From Flavisericum labens (GTDB lineage: Bacteria > Bacteroidota > Bacteroidia > Flavobacteriales > Flavobacteriaceae): 64,000 bases of DNA. The notes beneath the pieces are model-generated. The model was not told the DNA's origin and searched no databases. It saw only the letters and a program-made list of their open reading frames with translations. Where the stretch lies: contig NZ_JBJJBQ010000003.1 of NCBI RefSeq assembly GCF_045446075.1, positions 325,845-389,844 of the forward strand, in the 5' to 3' direction. The position numbers and the translations under genes are program-made. This document shows, piece by piece, positions 34,877 through 43,825 of this stretch (position 1 is its first letter; each line of letters begins with the position of its first letter).

Positions 34877-36145
34877 CTAAAGGTCGTATTGCTTTATCTT
34901 TCTGTACAATGTACGTTCGCTAATACCTAGCTCGGCAGCCGCTAATTTGCGCTTTCCGTGGTGACGCTCCAGCGATTTTTTAATCAATTCCAGTTCTTTA
35001 TCCTGTAAAGATAGGGTTTCCTCTTCCTCAATTTCTTCGGCAAAGTGGTATTTGTCTTGGGTACTGTCGATTTCATCTTTGGCTTCAACGTGTTCTGGGA
35101 TAGAAAGTACTTTGGGTTCATCCATAGACTCCTCAAAATCGATATCATCTTCATCATCGTCACCATATATTTTTTGAATTAAACCTTCATTTTCTTTTTC
35201 AACCTCTTTGACGTTTCCAGTTTTCATGAGTTCCATGGTGAGCTTTTTTAAGTCGTTGAGGTCACTTTTCATGTCAAAAAGCACCTTGTACAGAATTTCA
35301 CGTTCGCTACTAAAATCGCTATCGGATTTTGAAGTCTTTACAACTGTAGGTAAATTGGTGCCGGTAGTGGGTAAATACTTCCTCAGCGTATCGGCAGTAA
35401 TGGTTCTGTCTTGTTCTAGAACCGATAATTGTTCGGCAATATTTCGAAGTTGCCGAATATTTCCACTCCAGCGGTATTTATTGAGAATCTGTACGGCATT
35501 ATCAGTCAGTTTTACGGTGGGCATTTTGTACTTTAAAGCAAAATCGCTCGCAAACTTCCTAAACAATAAATGTATATCGTCGTGGCGTTCGCGTAATGGA
35601 GGCAAATGAATATCTACGGTGCTTAACCTATAAAACAAGTCTTCACGAAACTTTTCTTTTTGTATGGCTTCAAACATATTAACGTTGGTTGCCGCTACAA
35701 TGCGCACATTGGTTTTTTGCACTTTGCTGGAACCTACTTTTAAAAATTCGCCATTTTCTAAAACACGGAGCAATCTTACTTGCGTGGTTAGTGGTAGTTC
35801 GCCTACTTCATCAAGAAAAATGGTACCACCATCAGCTACTTCAAAATACCCTTCGCGGGTTTGGGTGGCTCCTGTGAAAGCACCTTTTTCATGACCAAAA
35901 AGTTCACTGTCTATAGTGCCTTCGGGAATAGCTCCGCAGTTTACAGCGATATATTTGTTGTGTTTTCTGTGTGATAATTGATGGATTATCTTTGGGATGC
36001 TTTCCTTACCTACACCACTTTCTCCAGTAACCAGTACCGAAATATCGGTAGGTGCTACCTGTATGGCTTTTTCAATAGCGCGATTAAGGCCAGGTGTATT
36101 ACCAATAATTCCAAATCGTTGTTTTATAGCTTGAACTGATTCCAT
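34877..36145 (-). CDS. sigma-54-dependent transcriptional activator without N-terminal sensor domain
   Basis: AAA+ enhancer-binding protein (422 residues) that remodels RNA polymerase carrying RpoN. The AAA+ domain begins almost at the N-terminus: Walker A GESGVGKES near 40-48, the sigma-54 contact loop GAFTGA near 90-95, Walker B GGTIFLDEVGEL. An acidic linker (about 310-375) follows, then a Fis-type helix-turn-helix at the C-terminus (RKLAAAELGISERTLYRKI). There is no receiver or GAF domain, so control may be by amount or by a partner. 18 bp after miaB; lptE follows. Confidence 0.92.
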   Translation of the reverse strand: MESVQAIKQRFGIIGNTPGLNRAIEKAIQVAPTDISVLVTGESGVGKESIPKIIHQLSHRKHNKYIAVNCGAIPEGTIDSELFGHEKGAFTGATQTREGYFEVADGGTIFLDEVGELPLTTQVRLLRVLENGEFLKVGSSKVQKTNVRIVAATNVNMFEAIQKEKFREDLFYRLSTVDIHLPPLRERHDDIHLLFRKFASDFALKYKMPTVKLTDNAVQILNKYRWSGNIRQLRNIAEQLSVLEQDRTITADTLRKYLPTTGTNLPTVVKTSKSDSDFSSEREILYKVLFDMKSDLNDLKKLTMELMKTGNVKEVEKENEGLIQKIYGDDDEDDIDFEESMDEPKVLSIPEHVEAKDEIDSTQDKYHFAEEIEEEETLSLQDKELELIKKSLERHHGKRKLAAAELGISERTLYRKIKQYDL

Positions 36146-36163
36146 GTAACTTAGATTCGGTTT

Positions 36164-37612
36164 TTAATTTTTCTCAGAATATCCAATAGCTTCTCCAATG
36201 AGGGTGGCCGTTGTACAATCTATAGTTTTTACATTTACAAAATCCCCAATTTTATAATGTTCTTTAGGAAAAACACAAACTAGATTTTCTGAGGTTCTAC
36301 CAGACCAGTGGGCGTCCGATTTTTTGGATTCTTTTTCAATTAACACTTCAACTACAGTGTTAAGATGTTCTTTCGTGCGGATACCACTGTGTTTTTGCTG
36401 AAGCTCAACAATTTCTGCAAGTCTGCGTTTTTTTATGGGTTCAGGCACATCGTCTTCCATTTTTCGTTCTGCCAAAGTTCCAGGGCGTTCAGAGTATGTA
36501 AACATATACCCAAAATCATATTTAACGTATTCCATCAATGATACGGTATCTTGAAAATCTTCCTCAGTTTCGGTTGGAAACCCAACAATCATATCTTGGC
36601 TAATGGCACATTTCGGAATGATACGACGAATGTTGTCAATCAATTCCATATATTCCATACGGGTATGTAAGCGGTTCATTTCCTTTAAAACACGGTCGCT
36701 TCCACTTTGCACAGGTAAATGTATGTGCTTGCAAATATTATTGTGCATGGCCATAGTTTCTACCACATCTAAAGTTAAATCTTGCGGGTTTGAAGTAGAA
36801 AAACGAATACGCATTTTTGGCTGAGCTTTGGCACATAAATCCAGTAATTTGGCAAAGTTTACGGCTGTGGCTTTTTGTAGGTCGCTAGCTTTTTCAAAAT
36901 CTTTTTTAAGTCCCCCGCCGTACCATAAATAACTATCAACGTTTTGGCCAAGAAGCGTAACTTCTTTGTAGCCTTTGTTCCATAAGTCGTTTATTTCTTC
37001 AATAATACTTTGCGGCTCTCTACTGCGTTCACGTCCACGTGTAAAAGGCACCACACAGAATGTACACATATTATCGCAACCTCGGGTAATAGAAACAAAA
37101 GCAGTAACGCCATTTGTGTTTAAGCGAACAGGAGCAATATCGCCATAAGTTTCTTCTTTTGAAAGAATAACGTTTATGGCATCTCGGCCTTCGTTAACCT
37201 CGCTTAAAAGATTCGGTAGATCTTTATAGGCATCGGGACCCACTACTAAATCGACAATTTTTTCTTCCTCGAGAAATTTAGCTTTTAGGCGCTCCGCCAT
37301 ACAGCCTAAAACGCCCACTTTCATTTTGGGGTTATGGTCGCGTTTTACGGCGTTATATTTTTCAAGGCGTTTGCGTACAGTTTGTTCGGCTTTGTCGCGA
37401 ATAGAGCAGGTGTTTACCAAAACCAAATCGGCTTCTTTTAAATTTTGTGTGGTATTAAAACCTTCAGATGCCAAAATGGAAGCTACAATTTCGCTGTCAC
37501 TAAAATTCATGGCGCAACCGTAACTTTCAATAAAAAGTTTGCGTTGGTTCCCTTCTTTTTGTTCTAAAACCAAGGATTCCCCTTGTTTGTTTTCGTCAAT
37601 AATTTTTTCCAT
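36164..37612 (-). CDS. miaB: MiaB, tRNA-i6A37 methylthiotransferase
   Basis: Radical-SAM enzyme that adds a methylthio group to i6A37 of tRNAs reading U-starting codons. The N-terminal cluster domain has SYGCAMNFSDSE (most relatives have GCQMN), NTCSIRDKAE and LGCMAERL. The radical-SAM core has CDNMCTFCVVPFTRGRE, and a TRAM domain closes the protein (about 415-480). The ATG at 37612 (MEKIIDENKQ) is preferred to a TTG two codons upstream. Probably the first gene of a long minus-strand run down to secG. Confidence 0.95.
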   Translation of the reverse strand: MEKIIDENKQGESLVLEQKEGNQRKLFIESYGCAMNFSDSEIVASILASEGFNTTQNLKEADLVLVNTCSIRDKAEQTVRKRLEKYNAVKRDHNPKMKVGVLGCMAERLKAKFLEEEKIVDLVVGPDAYKDLPNLLSEVNEGRDAINVILSKEETYGDIAPVRLNTNGVTAFVSITRGCDNMCTFCVVPFTRGRERSREPQSIIEEINDLWNKGYKEVTLLGQNVDSYLWYGGGLKKDFEKASDLQKATAVNFAKLLDLCAKAQPKMRIRFSTSNPQDLTLDVVETMAMHNNICKHIHLPVQSGSDRVLKEMNRLHTRMEYMELIDNIRRIIPKCAISQDMIVGFPTETEEDFQDTVSLMEYVKYDFGYMFTYSERPGTLAERKMEDDVPEPIKKRRLAEIVELQQKHSGIRTKEHLNTVVEVLIEKESKKSDAHWSGRTSENLVCVFPKEHYKIGDFVNVKTIDCTTATLIGEAIGYSEKN

Positions 37613-37779
37613 AGTCAATACTGAAACTTGTACCAGTCAATAAGCATGCAAAGATACAATATTATTTGTGTTTATGACAAAGTGGCAGTTTAATTTTGCC
37701 TTAGGTTTTTATAAAAAATGTTAATTTAAGTACGCAACCAAATGGCAATTTTTGTATCTTATAAATAAATTGAGTTTTA

Positions 37780-38229
37780 ATGAGAAGGCCTTTGAGAAGT
37801 GTTGTTTTAGTGGTTCCTTTGATGTTGTTTTTTGTGAACATGACTTGCGATAAGAATGATGATGCAGATAATTATAATGGAAGTTGTGACCAAATAACTA
37901 TTGTCGATAGCGACATGTATAATAATTTAGAAACAGATTATTTCACATTTATTGAAGCAGAAATAGTTGATGATTGCTTGTATATTGAATTTGGTTCTTC
38001 TGGTTGCGATGGTAACTCTTGGAGGTTTAATTTAGTTGATTCTGGGGCTGTTGCTGAGTCGTTTCCTGAACAGCGGTATTTAAAATTTCAACTTAAAAAT
38101 GAAGAAGCCTGTTTGGCTTATTTTACCAGAACGGTTTCGTTTGATTTAAAACCTATTCAAGTTAGTGGAAGCAATGAAATCATTCTAAATATTGAAGGTT
38201 TTGAGCCTTCTCTAAAATATAAATACTGA
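37780..38229 (+). CDS. putative small lipoprotein, unknown function
   Basis: 149 residues with an N-terminal signal sequence and a Cys at residue 23 in an atypical lipobox (VNMTC), followed by a DKNDDAD linker typical of exported lipoproteins. The mature part is beta-rich with four more Cys (SCD, DDC, SGCDG, EAC), perhaps two disulfides. It lies 17 bp before a lipoprotein with LVIVD-like repeats, so they are likely co-transcribed. I recognise no family. Confidence 0.65.
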   Translation: MRRPLRSVVLVVPLMLFFVNMTCDKNDDADNYNGSCDQITIVDSDMYNNLETDYFTFIEAEIVDDCLYIEFGSSGCDGNSWRFNLVDSGAVAESFPEQRYLKFQLKNEEACLAYFTRTVSFDLKPIQVSGSNEIILNIEGFEPSLKYKY

Positions 38230-38246
38230 GTATAAATCCCATTGTT

Positions 38247-39485
38247 ATGAAATTGAAATACCTTTTTTTGTCTCTATTGGTTGTAATGTCCTTTTCTTGC
38301 GACACTAACGACGAAGATTACGAATTTGTGCAAGTGGCCACGCCACAGTTAATGAGTAAAACTGCGTTTAGGAGTTCGGTAAAGGTTGATGCTCCCCAAA
38401 CTATTGAAAATATTGGGAAGATTTATGCCTATAAAGATTATATTTTTATAAGTGATGAAGGTAAAGGGGTTCATGTTATTGACAACTCTAACCCTGAAGT
38501 ACCAAACGCGGTTAAGTTTATAAAAATTCCTGGAAACGAAGATATTTCAGTAAAAAACGACTTTTTATATGCCGATAGCGCAACCGATTTGGTGGTTTTT
38601 GATATTTCTGACATCAATAATGTTACTGTAGAGGGACGTTTGGAAGAAGTTTTTAATGTCTATGATTACGCTGTTCCTCTTGAAGCCGAGGTGGTTGATT
38701 ATGAAAAATTTAATTATGAAACCGATATCATTGTCGGTTGGACGATAACTACAGAAAGACGAAAAAAAGTAGATGAAAATGTTCTCATTGACGTAGCTAT
38801 GGATGGCGGACGAGTGTTGAATGCTGCCGAGTCAACTACGGGTACAGGTGGTTCCTTGGCGCGTTTTCAAATTGTAGAGAATTATTTGTATGCCGTTGGT
38901 AATTATGAAATGGCCATTTTTAACATACAGGATTTATCTGAACCCGTGCTCGCAAACACTCAATATGCAGGTTGGAACATTGAGACCATGTTTCAGTCTG
39001 ATGGTTTCTTGTACTTGGGAAGCACAAACGGTATGTACATTTATAATTTAAACAACCCGGCGTTTCCAGAATATGTTTCCGAATTTACGCATTGGGAGGG
39101 TTGTGATCCGGTTGTTGTCGATGGAGACTATGCTTACCTCACGTTGCGAGGAGGTAATGATTGTGGCCAGTTGGAAAGCGTTCTGGAGATTATAGATGTA
39201 AGCGATAAATCAAAACCATCTCTAGTGGCAAGACACGAACTCGAAAATCCTTATGGTTTGGGTATAAAAAGCAATACATTATATGTGTGTGATGGAACAG
39301 CCGGGTTGAAATTATTCGATAAAACGGATCCATTGGCGGTGAGTATGCTAAATGCTTACAAAGATATTCAAGCTAAAGATGTTATTCCGTTAGAGGATAA
39401 ATTGCTAATGATAGGAGGCAACACCCTTTATCAATACAGTTATGTTGAAAATGGTGTGGAATTGGTCAGTAGTTTTTCGTTATAA
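38247..39485 (+). CDS. lipoprotein with LVIVD-type beta-propeller repeats
   Basis: 412-residue lipoprotein (signal peptide with lipobox MSFSC, Cys at 18). The body carries repeats of about 40-45 residues built on patterns such as GVHVIDNSNPEVP, LVVFDISDINNV, MAIFNIQDLSEP and LEIIDVSDKSKP. These match LVIVD repeats, which fold as beta-propeller blades. Likely on the outer membrane and binding a protein or polymer; no enzyme signature. A terminator follows. Confidence 0.78.
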   Translation: MKLKYLFLSLLVVMSFSCDTNDEDYEFVQVATPQLMSKTAFRSSVKVDAPQTIENIGKIYAYKDYIFISDEGKGVHVIDNSNPEVPNAVKFIKIPGNEDISVKNDFLYADSATDLVVFDISDINNVTVEGRLEEVFNVYDYAVPLEAEVVDYEKFNYETDIIVGWTITTERRKKVDENVLIDVAMDGGRVLNAAESTTGTGGSLARFQIVENYLYAVGNYEMAIFNIQDLSEPVLANTQYAGWNIETMFQSDGFLYLGSTNGMYIYNLNNPAFPEYVSEFTHWEGCDPVVVDGDYAYLTLRGGNDCGQLESVLEIIDVSDKSKPSLVARHELENPYGLGIKSNTLYVCDGTAGLKLFDKTDPLAVSMLNAYKDIQAKDVIPLEDKLLMIGGNTLYQYSYVENGVELVSSFSL

Positions 39486-39512
39486 ACATCTAAATAGTTT
39501 TATTCTTTAGAT

Positions 39513-39541
39513 AAAATCCTGCTAGAATGCAGGATTTTTTT
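39513..39541 (+). terminator. intrinsic terminator after the LVIVD lipoprotein gene
   Basis: 10-bp stem AAAATCCTGC / GCAGGATTTT with a 6-nt loop TAGAAT, followed by a T tract. Confidence 0.88.
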
Positions 39542-39610
39542 ATTAGTGCTTAGTGGTGGTTTTCAAAAAACAGTTACATTTATGCCTAAATAAAACTAAC
39601 CAATTACCAA

Positions 39611-40381
39611 ATGGACTCATTCAACCGTTTGTTGCATAAAATTGAAAATGCAAAACCTTTAGATTTCAGTACTATTTTTGACAACGTTATAGAACTCTTC
39701 AAGAAAGTTTGGCTAAAAGGTTTTTTGATGGTTCTAATTATGGTGGGTTTCGCCATTGTCGTGGGAATTGTGTTTTCCTTAATAGGTTTGGCGCCCAACG
39801 ACCAGCTTTTTTCAGACGGATTTAATCTTGAGGCTTATACTGAATTCTATTCATCTAGTATATTGCCAAGTGTGCCACAAAACATACTCACCACTACTGT
39901 TACGTTAGCATTGGTTTCTGCTTTTTATAGAATGTGCATTAAAATTGATTCTGGAATAAACGCCGTTGAGGATTACTTTTATTTTTTCAAAAAAGAATAT
40001 TTTTCCAAACTCTTAATGCTTGGTATTATCCATACGGGCATAGCTGCGTTGGCACAACTTATGTTCTTTCTGCCGTACATCTATGTGCTGGTGCCCTTAG
40101 CTTATTTCGCCATTATTTTTGCCAATAACCCAGAGCTGAGTGAAATGGAAATTGTAAAGGCCAGTTTTAAACTAGGTAATAAAAAATGGCTGATAACCTT
40201 CGGAACCTTGTTGGTTGCTGGTATACTGGGTTTGCTTGGGCTTTTAGGTTGCGTAATAGGAATGCTATTTACTATATCCATAGTTTATTTGCCTACATTT
40301 TTTATCTACAAAGAGGTTGTGGGGTTTGATGATACGAACGAAATAGATCAAATAGGGAATAACGACAATTTAGGTTATTAA
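39611..40381 (+). CDS. multi-pass membrane protein, paralogue 1 of a tandem pair
   Basis: 256-residue protein with a soluble N-terminal helix (about 1-38, KIENAKPLDFSTIF) and about five transmembrane segments. It shares with its neighbour the opening K-x-LDF-x-x-IF, IELFKKVW, the block FKLGNKKWLITFG near 195 and the end YKEVVGFDD. Proteins of this kind are sometimes annotated as beta-carotene 15,15'-monooxygenase, which I think is an error: no metal-binding His set is present. Function unknown. Confidence 0.72.
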   Translation: MDSFNRLLHKIENAKPLDFSTIFDNVIELFKKVWLKGFLMVLIMVGFAIVVGIVFSLIGLAPNDQLFSDGFNLEAYTEFYSSSILPSVPQNILTTTVTLALVSAFYRMCIKIDSGINAVEDYFYFFKKEYFSKLLMLGIIHTGIAALAQLMFFLPYIYVLVPLAYFAIIFANNPELSEMEIVKASFKLGNKKWLITFGTLLVAGILGLLGLLGCVIGMLFTISIVYLPTFFIYKEVVGFDDTNEIDQIGNNDNLGY

Positions 40382-40399
40382 TAATAAATTCATATAAAA

Positions 40400-41176
40400 A
40401 TGAGCACGCTTGCTAGTTTAATTGAAAAATTAGAACATGCTAAAAAACTAGATTTTGGTAATATTTTCAATAAATCTATAGAACTTTTTAAGAAGGTTTG
40501 GGTTCAAGGTTTGGTTTCCTATTTGCTTTCAATGGTTTTGGCTCTTCCTTTATTTATAGTTTTTTATGTGCCTATGGTTCTTTTAGGGCTAATTAGTCCA
40601 GAAACTTTTGAGGGTGATATTGATATAGATGGTGTAGGTGTCTTAATTATAATATTTGGAGCTTTGTTTTTTTTGCTTTTGTTCGTTGGAATGATAACGG
40701 TTTCCGTTGGTTTAAAAGCTGCTTTTTTTAGAATCATAAAAAACAAAGACTTAGGACAGAATACAACTGATGATTATTTTTTCTTCTTTAAGAAAAGGTA
40801 TTATAAAAAAACTTTTGGTCTAAGCCTTGTTGTTTTTGGAATTGTAATTTTAGCATACATTTTGTGTGTATTGCCTATTTTTTATGCAATTGTTCCTGTT
40901 TATTTTATTATTACATCTTATGCAATGAATCCAGATATTTCTAATTCTGATCTTGTGAAAATTGGATTTAAACTAGGAAATAAAAAATGGTTAATAACAT
41001 TTGGTCTTTTATTTGTTGCGTGGTTGCTATCAACAGTTGTTGGATTTTTATTGTGTTTTATAGGTTTGTATGTAACACAACAATTTATAGATATACCAGT
41101 CTATCAAGTTTATAAAGAAGTTATAGGTTTCGATGACAAAAACGCCATCGACGAAATAGGAGAACCAGTAGAATAA
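40400..41176 (+). CDS. multi-pass membrane protein, paralogue 2 of a tandem pair
   Basis: 258 residues and the same architecture as the gene 18 bp upstream: N-terminal helix KLEHAKKLDFGNIF, IELFKKVW, several transmembrane segments, FKLGNKKWLITFG, and a YKEVIGFDD end. The middle membrane segments differ most. Clearly a local duplication; the pair may form a hetero-oligomer. No catalytic residues seen and no function assigned. Confidence 0.72.
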   Translation: MSTLASLIEKLEHAKKLDFGNIFNKSIELFKKVWVQGLVSYLLSMVLALPLFIVFYVPMVLLGLISPETFEGDIDIDGVGVLIIIFGALFFLLLFVGMITVSVGLKAAFFRIIKNKDLGQNTTDDYFFFFKKRYYKKTFGLSLVVFGIVILAYILCVLPIFYAIVPVYFIITSYAMNPDISNSDLVKIGFKLGNKKWLITFGLLFVAWLLSTVVGFLLCFIGLYVTQQFIDIPVYQVYKEVIGFDDKNAIDEIGEPVE

Positions 41177-41287
41177 AATTTAAATTTTCAATAAGAAAGC
41201 CTGTTTTAGAAGCCTGATGTGCAATTTTTTTTATTTAGTTTATACACAGATAATCCATAAAATGCTACAGATAAACTTTTTTTGATA

Positions 41288-41295
41288 TACATTTG
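41288..41295 (+). promoter_or_regulatory. putative -7 box (TACATTTG) of topA
   Basis: Full match to TAnnTTTG, 19 bp before the topA ATG. No TTG is seen at the ideal -33 position, so the site is provisional. Confidence 0.4.
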
Positions 41296-41314
41296 TAGCT
41301 TCAAAAAGTGAAGT

Positions 41315-43819
41315 ATGGCGAAGAATTTAGTGATAGTAGAGTCACCTGCAAAGGCAAAAACCATTGAAAAATTTCTTGGTAAAGATTTTAAGGTTGAGTC
41401 TAGTTTTGGGCATATAGCCGACCTGCCTTCGAAGGAGTTAGGGGTTGATGTTGATGGTGATTTCAAACCCAAATATGAAGTTTCAAAGGATAAAAAGGCA
41501 GTAGTAAAAAAGTTAAGAGATTTAGCTAAAAAAGCAGAAATAGTTTGGCTAGCAAGTGATGAAGACCGCGAGGGAGAGGCCATTGCATGGCACTTAGCGG
41601 AGACTTTAAAGCTCGATAAAGACAAAACCAAACGTATTGTTTTTCACGAAATAACAAAATCGGCTATACAAAAGGCCATTGAAAACCCAAGAGGGATTGA
41701 TTACGATTTGGTTGATGCACAGCAAGCACGCCGTGTGTTGGATAGAATTGTAGGTTACGAACTGTCTCCCGTTTTATGGAGAAAAGTTAAAGGTGGCCTT
41801 TCTGCTGGAAGGGTGCAGTCGGTTTCTGTTAGATTGATTGTTGAGAAAGAAAGAGAAATTGAAGGATTTACATCTGTTGCCTCATATAGAATTGATGCCG
41901 AGTTTTCAAATGAAGATGGCCAGACTTTTAAAGCTAAACTTCCAAAGAATTTTTCAAATAAAGAAGAGGCTCAAAAATTCTTGGAGAAAAATGCCAAAGC
42001 TGATTTTAACGTTGCCGAGTTAACCAAAAAACCAGCTAAAAAATCACCAGCAGCACCATTTACAACTTCAACATTACAACAGGAAGCTTCGCGTAAATTA
42101 TATTTTTCGGTAAGTAAAACCATGACGATGGCACAACGCCTATACGAAGCAGGTTTAATTACTTATATGAGAACCGATAGTGTGAATTTATCGGATGAGG
42201 CTAGAAAAGGAGCCGAAGCCGAAATTAAAGATGCTTTTGGCAATGAATATAGCCAACCACGAAATTATACAGGAAAATCTAAAGGTGCACAAGAAGCTCA
42301 TGAGGCTATTCGCCCTACAAATTTTGCGATGCATTCGGTAAATATTGATAGAGATCAAGCGCGTTTATACGATTTAATTTGGAAACGTGCCATAGCATCG
42401 CAAATGAGCGAAGCCAAATTGGAACGAACAAATGTTAAAATAAGCGCATCAACGCACAATGAAACGTTTACGGCAAACGGAGAGGTGATTACTTTTGATG
42501 GGTTTTTAAAGGTGTACCTAGAAGGTACCGACGACGAAGATGTTGAACAAGACGGTATGTTGCCGGCAATGAAAGTTAATGAGGCATTGCTGAACAGCTA
42601 CATCACAGCAACAGAGCGTTACACGCGTCCACCAGCTCGATATACTGAAGCGTCTTTGGTGAAAAAATTAGAAGAATTAGGTATTGGTCGTCCGTCAACA
42701 TATGCGCCAACCATTTCAACCATTCAGAATAGAAATTATATAGAAAAGGGCAGTGTAGATGGCGTAGAACGAAACTATTCTCAACTCAAATTACAGGATG
42801 GAGTAGTAAAAGATAAAATGCTATCTGAAAAAGTGGGCTCTGATAAAGGAAAATTAGTACCAACGGATATCGGAATGATTGTTACCGACTTTTTAGTAAA
42901 TCACTTTGATGCCATATTAGATTACAATTTTACAGCAAAAGTTGAGGCTGATTTTGACGAAATTGCTGAGGGTAACGAGGATTGGACAAAAATGATGAAG
43001 TCTTTTTATAAAGGTTTCCATCCTGTTGTTGAAGATGTAAAGGAAAATGCTGATAGAGAATCTGGTGAGCGCATTTTAGGTAAAGACCCCAAAACAGGCA
43101 AACAGGTTAGTGTGCGTTTGGGAAGATTCGGGCCAATGGTCCAAATAGGAACGGTTGACGATGAAGAGAAGCCACAATTCGCCAGTTTAAGCCCAGACCA
43201 GCAACTTAATACCATTACCTATGAAGAGGCTATGGATTTATTCAAGCTTCCAAAACAACTTGGAGAGTACGAAGGTGAGCCCGTTGAGGTCAATAATGGA
43301 CGATACGGTCCTTTTGTTAAGTTTGGAAAAGCATACGTGTCGTTACCAAAAGGAACTGACCCGCTAAGTGTAGAGTTGGATGATGCCATTGTTTTAATAA
43401 AAGAAAAGCAAAAAGCCGATGCACCTATATATATGTATAAAGATTTACCGGTGCAAAAAGGTAAAGGCCGTTTTGGCCCGTACATTAAATGGAACAATAT
43501 GTTCATTAATGTGAACAAAAAATACGATTGGGATAATTTATCAGATGACGATATCGTTGAATTGATTGAAGATAAAATTCAAAAGGAAATAGATAAAGTC
43601 ATTCACAATTGGGAAGAAGAAGGCATTCGTGTTGAAAAAGCTAGATGGGGTAGGCACAACGTCATCAAAGGGAAAGTGAAAGTAGAATTAGCTAAAACCG
43701 TTGAGGTTAAAGATATGACGCTCGATGAAGCCAAAGCTATTATTGAGGCTAAAGCCCCAAAGAAGAAAGCGTCCAAAAGAAAAACTACAAAAAAGAAAAC
43801 ATCAGCAAAAAAGAAGTAA
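41315..43819 (+). CDS. topA: DNA topoisomerase I
   Basis: Type IA topoisomerase that relaxes negative supercoils. TOPRIM domain at the N-terminus (LVIVESPAKAKTIEKFLG, ASDEDREGEAIAWH); the active-site Tyr is in the GLITYMRTDS motif near residue 287. The C-terminus carries no obvious Cys-rich zinc fingers. Instead there are repeated short domains with GRFGPMVQIG, GRYGPFVKFG and GRFGPYIKWN patterns, then a Lys-rich tail of about 20 residues. 834 residues. 6 bp before the arginase-fold gene, so the two are probably one transcript. Confidence 0.96.
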   Translation: MAKNLVIVESPAKAKTIEKFLGKDFKVESSFGHIADLPSKELGVDVDGDFKPKYEVSKDKKAVVKKLRDLAKKAEIVWLASDEDREGEAIAWHLAETLKLDKDKTKRIVFHEITKSAIQKAIENPRGIDYDLVDAQQARRVLDRIVGYELSPVLWRKVKGGLSAGRVQSVSVRLIVEKEREIEGFTSVASYRIDAEFSNEDGQTFKAKLPKNFSNKEEAQKFLEKNAKADFNVAELTKKPAKKSPAAPFTTSTLQQEASRKLYFSVSKTMTMAQRLYEAGLITYMRTDSVNLSDEARKGAEAEIKDAFGNEYSQPRNYTGKSKGAQEAHEAIRPTNFAMHSVNIDRDQARLYDLIWKRAIASQMSEAKLERTNVKISASTHNETFTANGEVITFDGFLKVYLEGTDDEDVEQDGMLPAMKVNEALLNSYITATERYTRPPARYTEASLVKKLEELGIGRPSTYAPTISTIQNRNYIEKGSVDGVERNYSQLKLQDGVVKDKMLSEKVGSDKGKLVPTDIGMIVTDFLVNHFDAILDYNFTAKVEADFDEIAEGNEDWTKMMKSFYKGFHPVVEDVKENADRESGERILGKDPKTGKQVSVRLGRFGPMVQIGTVDDEEKPQFASLSPDQQLNTITYEEAMDLFKLPKQLGEYEGEPVEVNNGRYGPFVKFGKAYVSLPKGTDPLSVELDDAIVLIKEKQKADAPIYMYKDLPVQKGKGRFGPYIKWNNMFINVNKKYDWDNLSDDDIVELIEDKIQKEIDKVIHNWEEEGIRVEKARWGRHNVIKGKVKVELAKTVEVKDMTLDEAKAIIEAKAPKKKASKRKTTKKKTSAKKK

Positions 43820-43825
43820 AAGCCC

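Noticed and set aside
39611..41176. Carotenoid 15,15'-monooxygenase annotation for the paralogue pair
   Set aside because: No His metal ligands; small multi-pass proteins unlike that enzyme's beta-propeller.
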